Source of the DNA: Candidatus Hydrogenedentota bacterium
GTDB lineage: Bacteria; Hydrogenedentota; Hydrogenedentia; Hydrogenedentales; SLHB01
DNA length: 54,003 bases
NCBI GenBank assembly: GCA_020849535.1
Contig: JADLGB010000173.1
Span: 1 to 54,003, forward strand
Direction of reading: 5' to 3'
Shown: positions 1-7,744 of the stretch, one piece after another
How the letters are laid out: the number at the start of each line of letters is the position of its first letter
Position numbering within the stretch: position 1 is the first letter of the stretch
Position numbers and translations under genes: made by a program
Notes under the pieces: generated by a model
Told to the model about the DNA's origin: nothing
Seen by the model: the letters and a program-made list of their open reading frames with translations, nothing else
Database searches by the model: none

Positions 1-17
1 ATGCGCGGGTTGTTCAT
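1..17 (-). CDS. Start of a further tandem paralog (5' end only)
   Basis: An ATG on the minus strand at base 17 opens M-N-N-P-R-(I), matching the M-N-N-Q-R-I start of the neighbouring gene that begins at 1047. The local sequence is almost the same as around 1028-1047, where the stop of one paralog overlaps the start of the next. Only five codons are in the window, so the call rests on this repeated junction. The rest lies beyond the left edge. Confidence 0.4.
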
Positions 18-1047
18 GGGTGGTTTCCGAGTCTGTCTGTTGGGACGCCGTATTGAATGCCCCTTTGGCGGCGTATTCGGCGACGGCCTGGAAAGCCCCC
101 GCGGAGGAGACTCTATAAGCCAGGGAGTATAGATCCTCGGCGAACCGGAAACGGCCGTTCTCGCCACGCATGGCCAGCCGGTGTTTGGCGGCGAGTTGGA
201 TGTCGCCTTCCATAAGCGCACACGCCGTCATGAGCAGGTTGCCGTAGACGTGGCGCGGCTTCTCCGCAAGAAAATGCTCCAGCATGAGCCGCGCGGCCTC
301 AAGTTCATCCACCAGCAGCGCGGACCGCGCAGTGCGTAGTGCGCGGGGAATTGACGCGTCAAAAATCAGGTTTAGCAGCAACGGCGTCATGAAGGCCGCT
401 GCTACCAAAGGCCAAGCGGTGTCAGGCGCTGGCGGCCCGTACCGGCTGTAGAGGTGGTCAAATGCCGCTGACAAAACTATGAGCAGCCCGAAACAGGCCG
501 AGAGCGCGCTCGCCTGCAATGGTATTAGGAACACCAATGATACCTGGGCCAAGCGGCCAGGTGCGCTGGAGGTACGGCAGTCTTTGCACCCATCTAGGAG
601 AGCTTCAAGCGCCGGGTCTGCACCCGGGATGTGATCAAATCCGAAGCGCAGAGTTCGGTCCAGCGTCTTCACATGAAGGGCCGTGGTGCACCAACCTGCG
701 CGGCGTTTGCGCCGCGACAGCAAGGTCACCAGAAGCAGCGTCGCCAAGAAGAAACCGACAAGCGTCAATCCATGGAGAACAATGGCCAATTCATAATCGA
801 GGAAGTGTTCTTCCACCGCAAACAGCCAAGGAAAGACAAAGACCAGGCCGTACATTGCATAGCGCGTAACGCCCGGGGGAGGTGTCGCTGCCGAAACCGG
901 CTTCGCGCGGTGTGCAATCCGCATCCGGTCTTCCGGCACCGCCGCAGTCTCCGTGCGTCCCAATGCGTCCACAACCCGGTAGAACAAGATGCCGTCGCGG
1001 TGGATGATCCACTGGCCTTTGCCGATGTCAATGCGCTGGTTGTTCAT
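1..1047 (-). CDS. Multi-pass membrane protein, tandem paralog 4 (stop codon just outside window)
   Basis: Reading the minus strand from the ATG at 1047 gives 349 codons with no stop, ending in E-Q-P-A-H at bases 1-3, exactly the C-terminus of the next paralog, so only the stop codon is missing. The N-terminal block (QRIDIGKGQWIIHRDGILFY) is shared with the neighbours. Hydrophobic segments lie near residues 65-80, 90-110, 180-200 and 215-235. The last ~110 residues form an amphipathic helical repeat with EAARLMLEHFLAEKPRHVYG, resembling a TPR-like hairpin. The start overlaps the upstream gene by 20 bases and has no clear ribosome site, which suggests translational coupling. I do not recognise the family; function unknown, probably in the inner membrane. 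Confidence 0.75.
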   Translation of the reverse strand, partial: MNNQRIDIGKGQWIIHRDGILFYRVVDALGRTETAAVPEDRMRIAHRAKPVSAATPPPGVTRYAMYGLVFVFPWLFAVEEHFLDYELAIVLHGLTLVGFFLATLLLVTLLSRRKRRAGWCTTALHVKTLDRTLRFGFDHIPGADPALEALLDGCKDCRTSSAPGRLAQVSLVFLIPLQASALSACFGLLIVLSAAFDHLYSRYGPPAPDTAWPLVAAAFMTPLLLNLIFDASIPRALRTARSALLVDELEAARLMLEHFLAEKPRHVYGNLLMTACALMEGDIQLAAKHRLAMRGENGRFRFAEDLYSLAYRVSSAGAFQAVAEYAAKGAFNTASQQTDSETTHEQPAH

Positions 1048-2071
1048 GCGTGGTTACCACATCCGCGTCTGGGGACGCCGTATCGAATTCTCCCTTGGCC
1101 GCGTATTCGGCCAGGGACTGGAAGGCTCTTGCAGAGGACACTCGCTGGTTCAAGGTGTACAGGCTTTCGGCGAGCCGGAATCGGCCGTTTTCGCCGCGCA
1201 TGGCCAGGCGATGTCTGGCGGCGAGTTGGATGTCGCCCTCCATGAGTGCGTAGGCGGCCATGAGCAGGTTGCCGTACACGTGGCGCGGCTTTGAGGCAAG
1301 GAAATGCTCCAGCATGAGCCGCGCAGCCTCCAGTTCATCCGCCTGCAGCGCGGACCGCACCGCGCGCAACGCGCGTGGGGTCAGCACATTGAATATGAGT
1401 GTCAACAGGTTTGGCGTCAGCATCAGCACAGCCACCAGTAAACAGGCGGTGGCAAACCCTATCGACCCCTGATCGACATAGAATTCCACTATTCCCAAGC
1501 TCAGGAACGTGAGGACAGAGAGCGCCGTACCGAAGCTGGTATCGAAACGCCTGCGGAATGACACTGCTATCGCGATTGGCACGCCGTACTTGTCGACAGA
1601 GCGTTGCTCTCGCCAGCAATCCAGCAGCGTCTCCAGCGCCGGGTTCGCGCCTCGGACGCGGTTGAAGGTGAGTTCCAGCATTCGGAACCCCATTTCCGCC
1701 GTCAGCTTCACGCTGCGCCAGCCTGCGCGTTCCAGGCTGCATACTCTCCAAATCCCGAGCATGCACAGGACAAACAATGAACCGAATCCCATGGTGAGGC
1801 CGAAGATGATCGCTCGTGTCGAATCCAAGAGAATCAGCGCCCAGTAGAGAAATGCGAACGCCGTAAGGGCCAGCACCTTGACATAACCTATGGCCTCCAA
1901 GTCGATGGTCCAGATCGACGGCGGGTTCGCGCGATACTCGACCCGTACACGCCCCTCGGGGGCAGCACTCACCTCCGCCGGCCGCCGCGGGTTCAACCCC
2001 CGAAAGAAGGCAATGCCATCGCGGAGGATGATCCACTGGCCTTTGCCGATGTCAATTCGCTGCGCGCTCAT
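1028..2071 (-). CDS. Multi-pass membrane protein, tandem paralog 3
   Basis: 347 aa. I start at the ATG at 2071 rather than further upstream because the shared block QRIDIGKGQWIILRDGIAFF follows directly and the preceding codons merely overlap the neighbouring gene in another frame. That start overlaps the previous stop as ATGA (2068-2071). Hydrophobic stretches fall at about residues 60-80, 85-105, 190-210 and 220-240. The C-terminal ~110 residues (EAARLMLEHFLASKPRHVYG and following) are nearly identical to the copy at 1-1047 at both protein and DNA level, pointing to recent duplication or gene conversion. Function unknown. Confidence 0.82.
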   Translation of the reverse strand: MSAQRIDIGKGQWIILRDGIAFFRGLNPRRPAEVSAAPEGRVRVEYRANPPSIWTIDLEAIGYVKVLALTAFAFLYWALILLDSTRAIIFGLTMGFGSLFVLCMLGIWRVCSLERAGWRSVKLTAEMGFRMLELTFNRVRGANPALETLLDCWREQRSVDKYGVPIAIAVSFRRRFDTSFGTALSVLTFLSLGIVEFYVDQGSIGFATACLLVAVLMLTPNLLTLIFNVLTPRALRAVRSALQADELEAARLMLEHFLASKPRHVYGNLLMAAYALMEGDIQLAARHRLAMRGENGRFRLAESLYTLNQRVSSARAFQSLAEYAAKGEFDTASPDADVVTTHEQPAH

Positions 2072-3075
2072 GATGACACCAATTCGCAGCGCGCATCTTC
2101 CGCGGCCCTGGATGCGCCGCGGGCGTAGTCCGCGAGCACGCGGAATGCGGGCGCGGACGACAGGTCGCGCGTGAGACCGGCGATGAAGATGCTGAGTCGC
2201 TCCCGGCCGGTGTTGCCGTCCATGGCGTCGCGGTGTTGCGCGGCGGCTTCCAGGTTGCCCGTCATGACCGCGTGAAACGTCATGAGGTAGTTGGCGTAGA
2301 AGTGATATGGCCTCTTCTGCAGGATGGCCTTCGCCATGAGCGCGGCGGTCTCTACTTCCCCGTCGAGCATCGCGCCGCGCGCGGCGCGAACCGCCACGCC
2401 GATGGGGTGGTTCATGGCATACGACAACACGAGCGCCGTCAGAACAACGCATCCCGAAATGAACAGCAGGAGCTCACCCACAAGACTCTCTTCATCTTCG
2501 GCCAGAATGCAACCCCATCCCAGTAGGGCCAAGCCCGCGGAATAGCCGAAGATTCTGAACCAGTCCCACCAGGATTCCGCGAATTCTACCGCACAACCCT
2601 TGGGCGGCACTGCCTCCAATTCGTCGCAACGTTGGAGGCGATCCAGCAGGGACTCCAGGTCCGGGTCCTCTCCCTGCACGCGCGTAAACAGAATGGGGAT
2701 CTTTCTGCGTTCGGTATCCACCACGATTTCGGTCTGGACCCTTCCGCTCTTGAGCCGCCACGCGAACACGTCCGCGGAGAAGAAGACGAGCACCAACGTG
2801 AGAATCCCCGCCGCGATCAGCGCCCGTGCCGGCGATGGTTCAAACACGACGGGCAGGAGGTAGAACAGCAGGATAAGCACAAGCCAGAAGCCTGCGCCCT
2901 CTATCTTGCTCCTGCGAATGCGCCGGTGCTCCGCGCGGTGAACGACATCCACGCGCGCCTTGGGCGCGGCCAGCGCTACCGTTCCACGGCTACGGCTTTG
3001 CTTCACGTAGTAGAAGATGCCGTCGCGCAGTTCCATGCGCTCGCCCGGGCCAATCTCCGCGCTAATGCTCGTCAT
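2068..3075 (-). CDS. Multi-pass membrane protein, tandem paralog 2
   Basis: 335 aa, from the ATG at 3075, preceded by GGGAAAG about 5 bases upstream. It keeps the array's plan in diverged form: a short N-terminal domain (GPGERMELRDGIFYYV), two hydrophobic segments near residues 65-105, a charged cytosolic-looking loop with DPDLESLLDRL, two more hydrophobic segments near 180-225, and a C-terminal helical-repeat segment (MAKAILQKRPYHFYANYLMT) that aligns with the LMLEHFLAxKPRHVYG region of the other copies. It overlaps the upstream gene by 14 bases and the downstream gene by 4. Function unknown; probably an integral membrane protein made together with its paralogs. Confidence 0.82.
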   Translation of the reverse strand: MTSISAEIGPGERMELRDGIFYYVKQSRSRGTVALAAPKARVDVVHRAEHRRIRRSKIEGAGFWLVLILLFYLLPVVFEPSPARALIAAGILTLVLVFFSADVFAWRLKSGRVQTEIVVDTERRKIPILFTRVQGEDPDLESLLDRLQRCDELEAVPPKGCAVEFAESWWDWFRIFGYSAGLALLGWGCILAEDEESLVGELLLFISGCVVLTALVLSYAMNHPIGVAVRAARGAMLDGEVETAALMAKAILQKRPYHFYANYLMTFHAVMTGNLEAAAQHRDAMDGNTGRERLSIFIAGLTRDLSSAPAFRVLADYARGASRAAEDARCELVSS

Positions 3076-3967
3076 GACGGCTTTCCCAGTGTTTGTAGTA
3101 GAGGGCGCGCATGAGCCACGAACGCCTCCAGGGATCGAACTCGTCTCCCTGCACGATGAGCGATTCCGCCACGTCCATGTCGCAGCGCATGAGTTCGGCG
3201 ATGGTCAGGAGTTCGCGCGCGTAGGCGTGATCGGGCTTTCGTTCAATGAAACGCTCCAGGATGGCGGTGGCTGCGTCCAGCTCCTTCTCTCGCAGGAGCG
3301 CGTGGGCGCTGCGAAGATCTCCGGAGACGATCAGGTGCAGCTGCTGAAAGAGCACCAGTCCGACTCCCACGGCGGCAAGCGAATAGAGGAAGCCGCGAAC
3401 CGGGCCGGCTGTGTCCGGCAACCAAAAGGCAACCCCGGCGAGAACTGCGATCATCGCACTGATGTAGACGGCGATCTCGGCCCATGAATAGAGGAAGAAC
3501 CGATGGGCCTTCCGGGGCTTCTTGCTTGCCGCTTTCGAGCACGACTCCACGTGCTGCACAAACTCTCCGAATTCCGGGCGGTCAGACTCCGCGCGGGTGA
3601 ACGGGATTCCTGACGTTCCGCCGAACGCGCCAAGGCTATACTCCAGCATGAATTGCCCGCGCCGCAGGTACCGCTGAATCGCAGCAGGTACTTGGAGGGC
3701 AGCGATACCGGCGAGCGGCAAAAGACCGGCAAGTGGGCCGGTGGGAGATAGGAGCGCTATCGCCAAGAAGCCAGCAATCACGAGTGCGGTCCCCGCGGCG
3801 GTGCGCCGGGGATTCTCGCAGAAGACGGAGCGTTCGAAGATGACATCCCGGACCGGCGCCAGGATGACGGCCACGGAGCGCCGTTGAGCGTTGACGTAGA
3901 GAAAGGCCTGTCCCCCGGCGGCCATCCACCGGTTCGGGCCGAGGTCGATGCGCTGGTAGTCCACCAT
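3062..3967 (-). CDS. Multi-pass membrane protein, tandem paralog 1 (first gene of array)
   Basis: 301 aa. An upstream ATG at 4036 exists, but I chose 3967 because the shared N-terminal block (MVDYQRIDLGPNRW) starts there and GAGAGG lies 7 bases upstream. This is the most diverged copy: two hydrophobic segments near residues 60-95, two near 170-215, then a repeat-like C-terminus (AILERFIERKPDHAYARELL) equivalent to the KPRHVYG segment of the others. It is the first gene of the array, 40 bases behind a promoter-like sequence, and its end overlaps the next gene by 14 bases. Function unknown. Confidence 0.78.
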   Translation of the reverse strand: MVDYQRIDLGPNRWMAAGGQAFLYVNAQRRSVAVILAPVRDVIFERSVFCENPRRTAAGTALVIAGFLAIALLSPTGPLAGLLPLAGIAALQVPAAIQRYLRRGQFMLEYSLGAFGGTSGIPFTRAESDRPEFGEFVQHVESCSKAASKKPRKAHRFFLYSWAEIAVYISAMIAVLAGVAFWLPDTAGPVRGFLYSLAAVGVGLVLFQQLHLIVSGDLRSAHALLREKELDAATAILERFIERKPDHAYARELLTIAELMRCDMDVAESLIVQGDEFDPWRRSWLMRALYYKHWESRHDEH

Positions 3968-4007
3968 GGGCGGTCCTCTCATGGATCGGACACGCAAGAA
4001 TAGGATC

Positions 4008-4036
4008 ATAGTAGATCCAGCGCACGGAAAGTGCAA
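4008..4036 (-). promoter_or_regulatory. Putative sigma70-type promoter for the paralog array
   Basis: On the minus strand, TTGCAC (4036-4031) and TACTAT (4013-4008) are separated by 17 bases. Transcription would begin near 4001, about 34 bases before the ATG at 3967. Assigned by consensus match and position only. Confidence 0.45.
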
Positions 4037-4110
4037 GGGGAGGAGGGGGACAGGTCCGGGTATTCAGACGATGAGCGGCAAGACTCCTTGTGCAAATAGA
4101 AACAGGGCAA

Positions 4111-4135
4111 AGAGAAGAGAAGAGAAGAGAAGAGA
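4111..4135 (+). repeat. Pentanucleotide tandem repeat (AGAGA)x5
   Basis: Five uninterrupted copies of AGAGA run directly into the AGAAC that opens the adjacent ~180 bp repeat. The other copy of that repeat (22088-22270) carries only one such unit at the equivalent edge, so the unit seems to have expanded here by slippage. No gene covers it. Confidence 0.8.
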
Positions 4136-4311
4136 AGAACATCCCCCTACACCCCCTTCAAAGGGGGACTTGTGCGATACCACATATATAGATTATCGAT
4201 TGACTTATGGGCAACGCGTGGACTCTCGGTGCGAAAAATGCGCGGCCCGAAGGGCACGCGCTCTGGGTCCCCCTTTGAAGGGGGCAGGCACGAAGTGCCG
4301 AGGGGGATGTT
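4134..4311 (+). repeat. Dispersed ~180 bp intergenic repeat, copy 1
   Basis: It begins AAGAACATCCCCCT and ends AGGGGGATGTT, so its ends are inverted repeats. Just inside each end is a hairpin of the form CCCCCTT-NN-AAGGGGG (about 4152-4167 and 4270-4285). The interior block around 4228-4262 (TGCGCGGCCC, AGGGCACGCG) is found again in reverse orientation at 22088-22270. It fills most of the 388-base gap between the paralog array and the debranching-enzyme gene. It encodes no transposase, so it is best described as a REP/MITE-like non-autonomous element. Confidence 0.8.
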
Positions 4312-4355
4312 CAGCCCACAACCGCAGCGCTCGCCAGTCACTCACTCCGTCGCCG

Positions 4356-6287
4356 CTACAGGCTGTCGACCACGGCCCTCAGGATTTCGGCCACGGAGCA
4401 GGCCTGGAAGGGGCAGCCGCGGGGGCGGTGCGGCGCGTCGCCATCGGCGAGTTCGCAGGCATGGCCGATGCCCGCGGTGCGCAGGTGTTTTTCGATCGGT
4501 GGGAAGAAACGTTCGCGCGCCTTTTTCTTCACGTCAGGCTTGCCGCCGCGCACGCGGACCCATGCGTCGATGAAGGGACCCAGCAGCCACGGCCACACGC
4601 TGCCCTGGTGGCAGGCGCCGTCGCGGTCCGCCACGCCGCCTTCGTAGCGGCCCCGATAGCCGGGGTCGGCCGCGGCGAGCGAGCGCAGGCCGATGGGCGT
4701 GTAGAGATGCGACTCGACGTTGTCGACGATCTTGCGCGCGTCCTCGCCGTCGATGAGCGCAAAGGGCAAACCGCCCACCGCCAGGATCTGGTTGGGACGA
4801 AACGCGGCGTCGGCAGTGCCGGGTTTGTGATCGACATCGACCACGTCGAAGAGGCGTCCGAGCGCGGCGTTCCAGAAGCGTTCGCGAAACGAGGCGAGCC
4901 CGCGCTCGAACGGCTCGTTCCATTTCTCGGCGTACGCGCCGCCCGCGCGCAGTGCGTTCAGCCAGAGCGCCTGCACCTCGACCGGTTTCCCGACGCGCGG
5001 CGTCACGACCCAGTCATCGATCTTCGCGTCCATCCACGTGAGTTGGATGCCCGGCCCGCCCGCCGCTAGCAGTCCATCCGCATCCATGCGGATGCCGTAG
5101 CGCGTGCCTTCGCTGTATGCGGTAAGGATGCGCTCGATGGCCTCCAGGATCAGCGCACGGTCGGCTTCGCTGATGGATGCGCCTTGCGCGTCGGTCGTTT
5201 GGAGCAATTCATGCGCGGCGATGACGTACCACAGCGAGGCATCGACGGAATTGAACTCCGGTCCGGCGTCCGGCTCGGGAAACACATTGGGGAACATGCC
5301 GCCATCGAGGGTCGGGACCCACGCGGTGAGGATGCGGCATGCCTCGTCCAAGCGCCCGGTGCGTAGGCACAACCCGCGCAGAGACACGAACGTGTCGCGG
5401 CTCCAGTCCGCGTACCACGGGTATCCCGCGACGATGGTCTCGCCCGCGCCCCGGCGGACGACATACGCATCCGCCGCGCGATGGAGTACGCTCGTGAAGG
5501 CGTTGCGCCGGTCGCGCTCGCGTTTCCGCAGTTCCTCCACGACCTCGTGGATGTCCGCTTCGCGCGCTCCGAAGACTTCCTCGTGTCCTTCGGCGGCCAC
5601 GATCCATACGGCCTCTTCCTGCGAGAGGTCCCAGCGGAACGCGCCGGGCGACGCGAGGTCTTCGAGGTAGTCAAGACCGCGCAGCCGTTCCTCTTCGTAC
5701 AGAAAGCTTCGGTACCAATCCCCTTCGTGAAGGTATTCGCCGTTGCTCAGCGACACGATGGCGGGCTTGTCGTGATACGGACGCCACAGCACGCGGCCCC
5801 CGACCATGGACGGGTCGAAGCGGAAGTCGGGGTTCTGGCTGTGCAAGGCGTGGTAGTCGCGCACGGACACGAAAGGCCGCACCGACAACACGTGGCCTTC
5901 GCCGTCGCCCACGACGCGCCACGTCAGCACCGCGGCGGAGTAGCCCTTGGGCATGAACAGCTCGTGCTCGATGTAGGTGTCGTCCGGCAGGCGGAACCGC
6001 CACGTGGGCCAGGGATCCGCGCTGAAGGACTCGATGCGTTCCCACGCGTTGGGATGAACGACACCGGGATCGTACACCTGCGAACTGAGTGCGACGTTGC
6101 CCTCGGGCGTGTCCACCCACGCGTCAAATCCATTCACCAGCACGAGCCGCCCCGTGGGCGGATTGGCCGCGGTGAGCAGCACCGCGTGGTAGCGGCGCGT
6201 CCGGATCGCGCTCACCGTGCCGGAGGCATAGCCGCCCAATCCATCGGTCTCGAGCCATTCATCGCTGGTGTTTAGTCGTGCAGCCAT
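4356..6287 (-). CDS. Glycogen debranching enzyme, archaeal type (amylo-alpha-1,6-glucosidase)
   Basis: 643 aa. Predicted to cleave alpha-1,6 branch points in glycogen-like polymers in the cytoplasm. The N-terminal ~230 residues are the family's beta-rich domain, with the signature EWLETDGLGGYASGTVSAI. The C-terminal (alpha/alpha)6 barrel carries WYADWSRDTFVSLRGL, GMFPNVFPEPD and the late HQGSVWPWLLGPF motif, as in GH133-type enzymes. Length fits the prokaryotic, glucosidase-only form, without the transferase half of the eukaryotic enzyme. The ATG at 6287 has AGGGG about 10 bases upstream; a longer in-frame start at 6341 is possible but adds non-conserved residues. No other glycogen gene is nearby. 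Confidence 0.93.
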   Translation of the reverse strand: MAARLNTSDEWLETDGLGGYASGTVSAIRTRRYHAVLLTAANPPTGRLVLVNGFDAWVDTPEGNVALSSQVYDPGVVHPNAWERIESFSADPWPTWRFRLPDDTYIEHELFMPKGYSAAVLTWRVVGDGEGHVLSVRPFVSVRDYHALHSQNPDFRFDPSMVGGRVLWRPYHDKPAIVSLSNGEYLHEGDWYRSFLYEEERLRGLDYLEDLASPGAFRWDLSQEEAVWIVAAEGHEEVFGAREADIHEVVEELRKRERDRRNAFTSVLHRAADAYVVRRGAGETIVAGYPWYADWSRDTFVSLRGLCLRTGRLDEACRILTAWVPTLDGGMFPNVFPEPDAGPEFNSVDASLWYVIAAHELLQTTDAQGASISEADRALILEAIERILTAYSEGTRYGIRMDADGLLAAGGPGIQLTWMDAKIDDWVVTPRVGKPVEVQALWLNALRAGGAYAEKWNEPFERGLASFRERFWNAALGRLFDVVDVDHKPGTADAAFRPNQILAVGGLPFALIDGEDARKIVDNVESHLYTPIGLRSLAAADPGYRGRYEGGVADRDGACHQGSVWPWLLGPFIDAWVRVRGGKPDVKKKARERFFPPIEKHLRTAGIGHACELADGDAPHRPRGCPFQACSVAEILRAVVDSL

Positions 6288-6399
6288 TCCCCAACCCCTA
6301 TTGCGTTGCTGCCGCATCCCCGTTCGCGCGAAACAGTTCAAGCGTCACGGCTGAATCAAGGGCCAGCCCGTTCCTCGTTCCGGTTGAAAGTCAAGCGTT

Positions 6400-6855
6400 T
6401 CAGTAGTTCGAATGCGACGGGGTGTCGCTGTTTCGCGTGACCTGTTTGAAGTAGACGATTTCGGGATCTTCGTCGTCGAGATTCTCGATGTTGCCGCTGC
6501 GCACAAAGCCCAAGGCCTCGCACAGACGCTGCATTTCGACGTTCGACTCATTGGTCGACGTGAACAGCTTGTCGGTCGGCGCGATGGACTCGGCGTATTC
6601 GATCAGGGCCGACGCGATGCCTTCCCGGCGATGCCCCGGGTGCACGATGAGAAAGGAAATGAAGGCGTGCCCGTAAAAGGTCTCTTCCAGCACCATGAAG
6701 CCCAGTACTTCCCCGTTGATGGCCGCCTTGTAGCAGTGCCGCGACGCGATGGCACTGGATAGAAAGCTCCGGCGCTCGCTGCTGCCAATGACCAGCCGGT
6801 CGATGGCGCACAGGGAATTTAAATCTGACTCGGTAGCTTCTTGAACCTGAACCAT
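6400..6855 (-). CDS. GNAT family N-acetyltransferase
   Basis: 151 aa, a single GNAT domain. The acetyl-CoA pyrophosphate loop is canonical (VHPGHRREGIASALI, matching R-x-x-G-x-A), followed by the alpha4/beta6 region with NVEMQRLCEALGFVRSG. This overall layout is RimI-like, but the substrate cannot be read from sequence. There is no ribosome site before the ATG at 6855; instead a promoter-like -10 element ends six bases upstream, suggesting a leaderless transcript. It lies 112 bases upstream of the debranching-enzyme gene on the same strand; nothing indicates they act together. Confidence 0.88.
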   Translation of the reverse strand: MVQVQEATESDLNSLCAIDRLVIGSSERRSFLSSAIASRHCYKAAINGEVLGFMVLEETFYGHAFISFLIVHPGHRREGIASALIEYAESIAPTDKLFTSTNESNVEMQRLCEALGFVRSGNIENLDDEDPEIVYFKQVTRNSDTPSHSNY

Positions 6856-6861
6856 GTATAT

Positions 6862-6891
6862 AGTGTAAACCTAACGGTAGGCCGATTCCAA
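6862..6891 (-). promoter_or_regulatory. Putative promoter giving a leaderless GNAT mRNA
   Basis: TTGGAA (6891-6886) and TACACT (6867-6862) lie 18 bases apart on the minus strand. The -10 box ends six bases before the ATG at 6855, so transcription would start at or next to the start codon. That agrees with the lack of a Shine-Dalgarno sequence. Confidence 0.4.
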
Positions 6892-6983
6892 GCAGAAAGC
6901 ATGCGCCCTCGCCCCCACCCGGCTGGCCCGTGGCGGCACGGCCCGCGCATGGGTGGATGCGTGGCAGCTACGTGAGTGCCCAG

Positions 6984-7025
6984 ATCCCGAATCTCAGATC
7001 TCAAATCTCCGATCTCAGATGTCTC
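6984..7025 (+). repeat. Heptamer tandem repeat (ATCTCNR)
   Basis: Between 6991 and 7025 the sequence reads as successive 7-base units ATCTCAG, ATCTCAA, ATCTCCG, ATCTCAG, then a degenerate ATGTCTC. It sits in an ~700-base stretch (6892-7546) without a convincing gene; small ORFs through it have composition unlike the flanking genes. Confidence 0.7.
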
Positions 7026-7354
7026 TGCCGCCCGCAACACGGCTGCCATCCCCGTGCGCGTTCACGCGCGAGAGGGAAAAAGGACGGCGGCCACGCCCGC
7101 AGCGGAACGGACATGGCCGCTTGCTTACAGAGGGGGGGGACCCTCAGGATGGTTGACCTTCCCTGCGGCTACGGACGCCTTCGCCGCGAATCTATTCACA
7201 ATACCGGTATGTCCGGCGTTTATTACGGGCGGCTCCCATCGCATCACGGTGCGCTCGCACAAACCTAATACGCCGGTAACATGCTCTCGCTATTCTCGTG
7301 CACGTTGGCACACCCAAAGGAATCACTGAGACCCTGATATAAGGCTACTCCTCG

Positions 7355-7459
7355 GGGCTTCCGTGGCGGCAACTCCGCCACTTCCCGTTGCTCCGACCAC
7401 GTCACGGAAGCCCATTCCCGCCTCGGGAGCGAAGGCCGCTGCCCACGCCTTCGCTCCCG
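7355..7459. other. Cluster of strong inverted repeats in a non-coding stretch (possible structured RNA)
   Basis: Two clear structures lie side by side. GGGCTTCCGTG (7355-7365) pairs with CACGGAAGCCC (7403-7413) and encloses a second hairpin, TGGCGG (7364-7369) with CCGCCA (7375-7380); the inner and outer arms share two bases. Directly after comes a perfect 13-bp stem, CGGGAGCGAAGGC (7424-7436) with GCCTTCGCTCCCG (7447-7459), around a 10-base loop. There is no U-tract on either side, so a simple intrinsic terminator is not obvious. It could be a small RNA, a REP-like palindrome cluster or a transcription-end structure. Family unknown. Confidence 0.5.
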
Positions 7460-7546
7460 TCATAATTCTCCGCTAACGTTTGCAGGCTACACTGAAAGCA
7501 CGATCGAGAAGAAGCGGAAAGACTGCAAGACGGCGAGGGCGTGCCA

Positions 7547-7744
7547 ATGAACGGATACGTGTACGAGCAATTCGGCATGTGGTGGGTGTTTCTGCGCGAG
7601 ACGTGCGGCGAGGGACAGAAACGGCGAGGTCCATTTGCGTCGCGGGACCAGGCGGCTCACGCCTGCGACACACTGAGCAGCGAGTCGAGCCAGGCTACTC
7701 TAACCCATACTTCCGGATCTTATACTGAAGCGTGGTCCGCTTGA
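7547..7744 (+). CDS. Small hypothetical protein
   Basis: 65 aa from the ATG at 7547, with a purine-rich GGCGAGGGCG upstream. The first ~40 residues look protein-like (YEQFGMWWVFLRETCGEG and RRGPFASRDQAAHACD), including a G-P-F-x-S-R-x-x-A pattern seen in some small helix-containing proteins. The last 50 bases overlap the 3' end of the convergent regulator gene, and the corresponding residues are low in information. No family recognised; it may be spurious. Confidence 0.35.
   Translation: MNGYVYEQFGMWWVFLRETCGEGQKRRGPFASRDQAAHACDTLSSESSQATLTHTSGSYTEAWSA

Noticed and set aside
3966..5069. 367-aa open frame on the plus strand
   Set aside because: Runs through the AGAGA tract and the repeat element, then antisense to the debranching-enzyme gene.
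6930..7329. Several short open frames in the gene-poor stretch
   Set aside because: They read through the heptamer array, lack ribosome sites and have composition unlike the window's genes.
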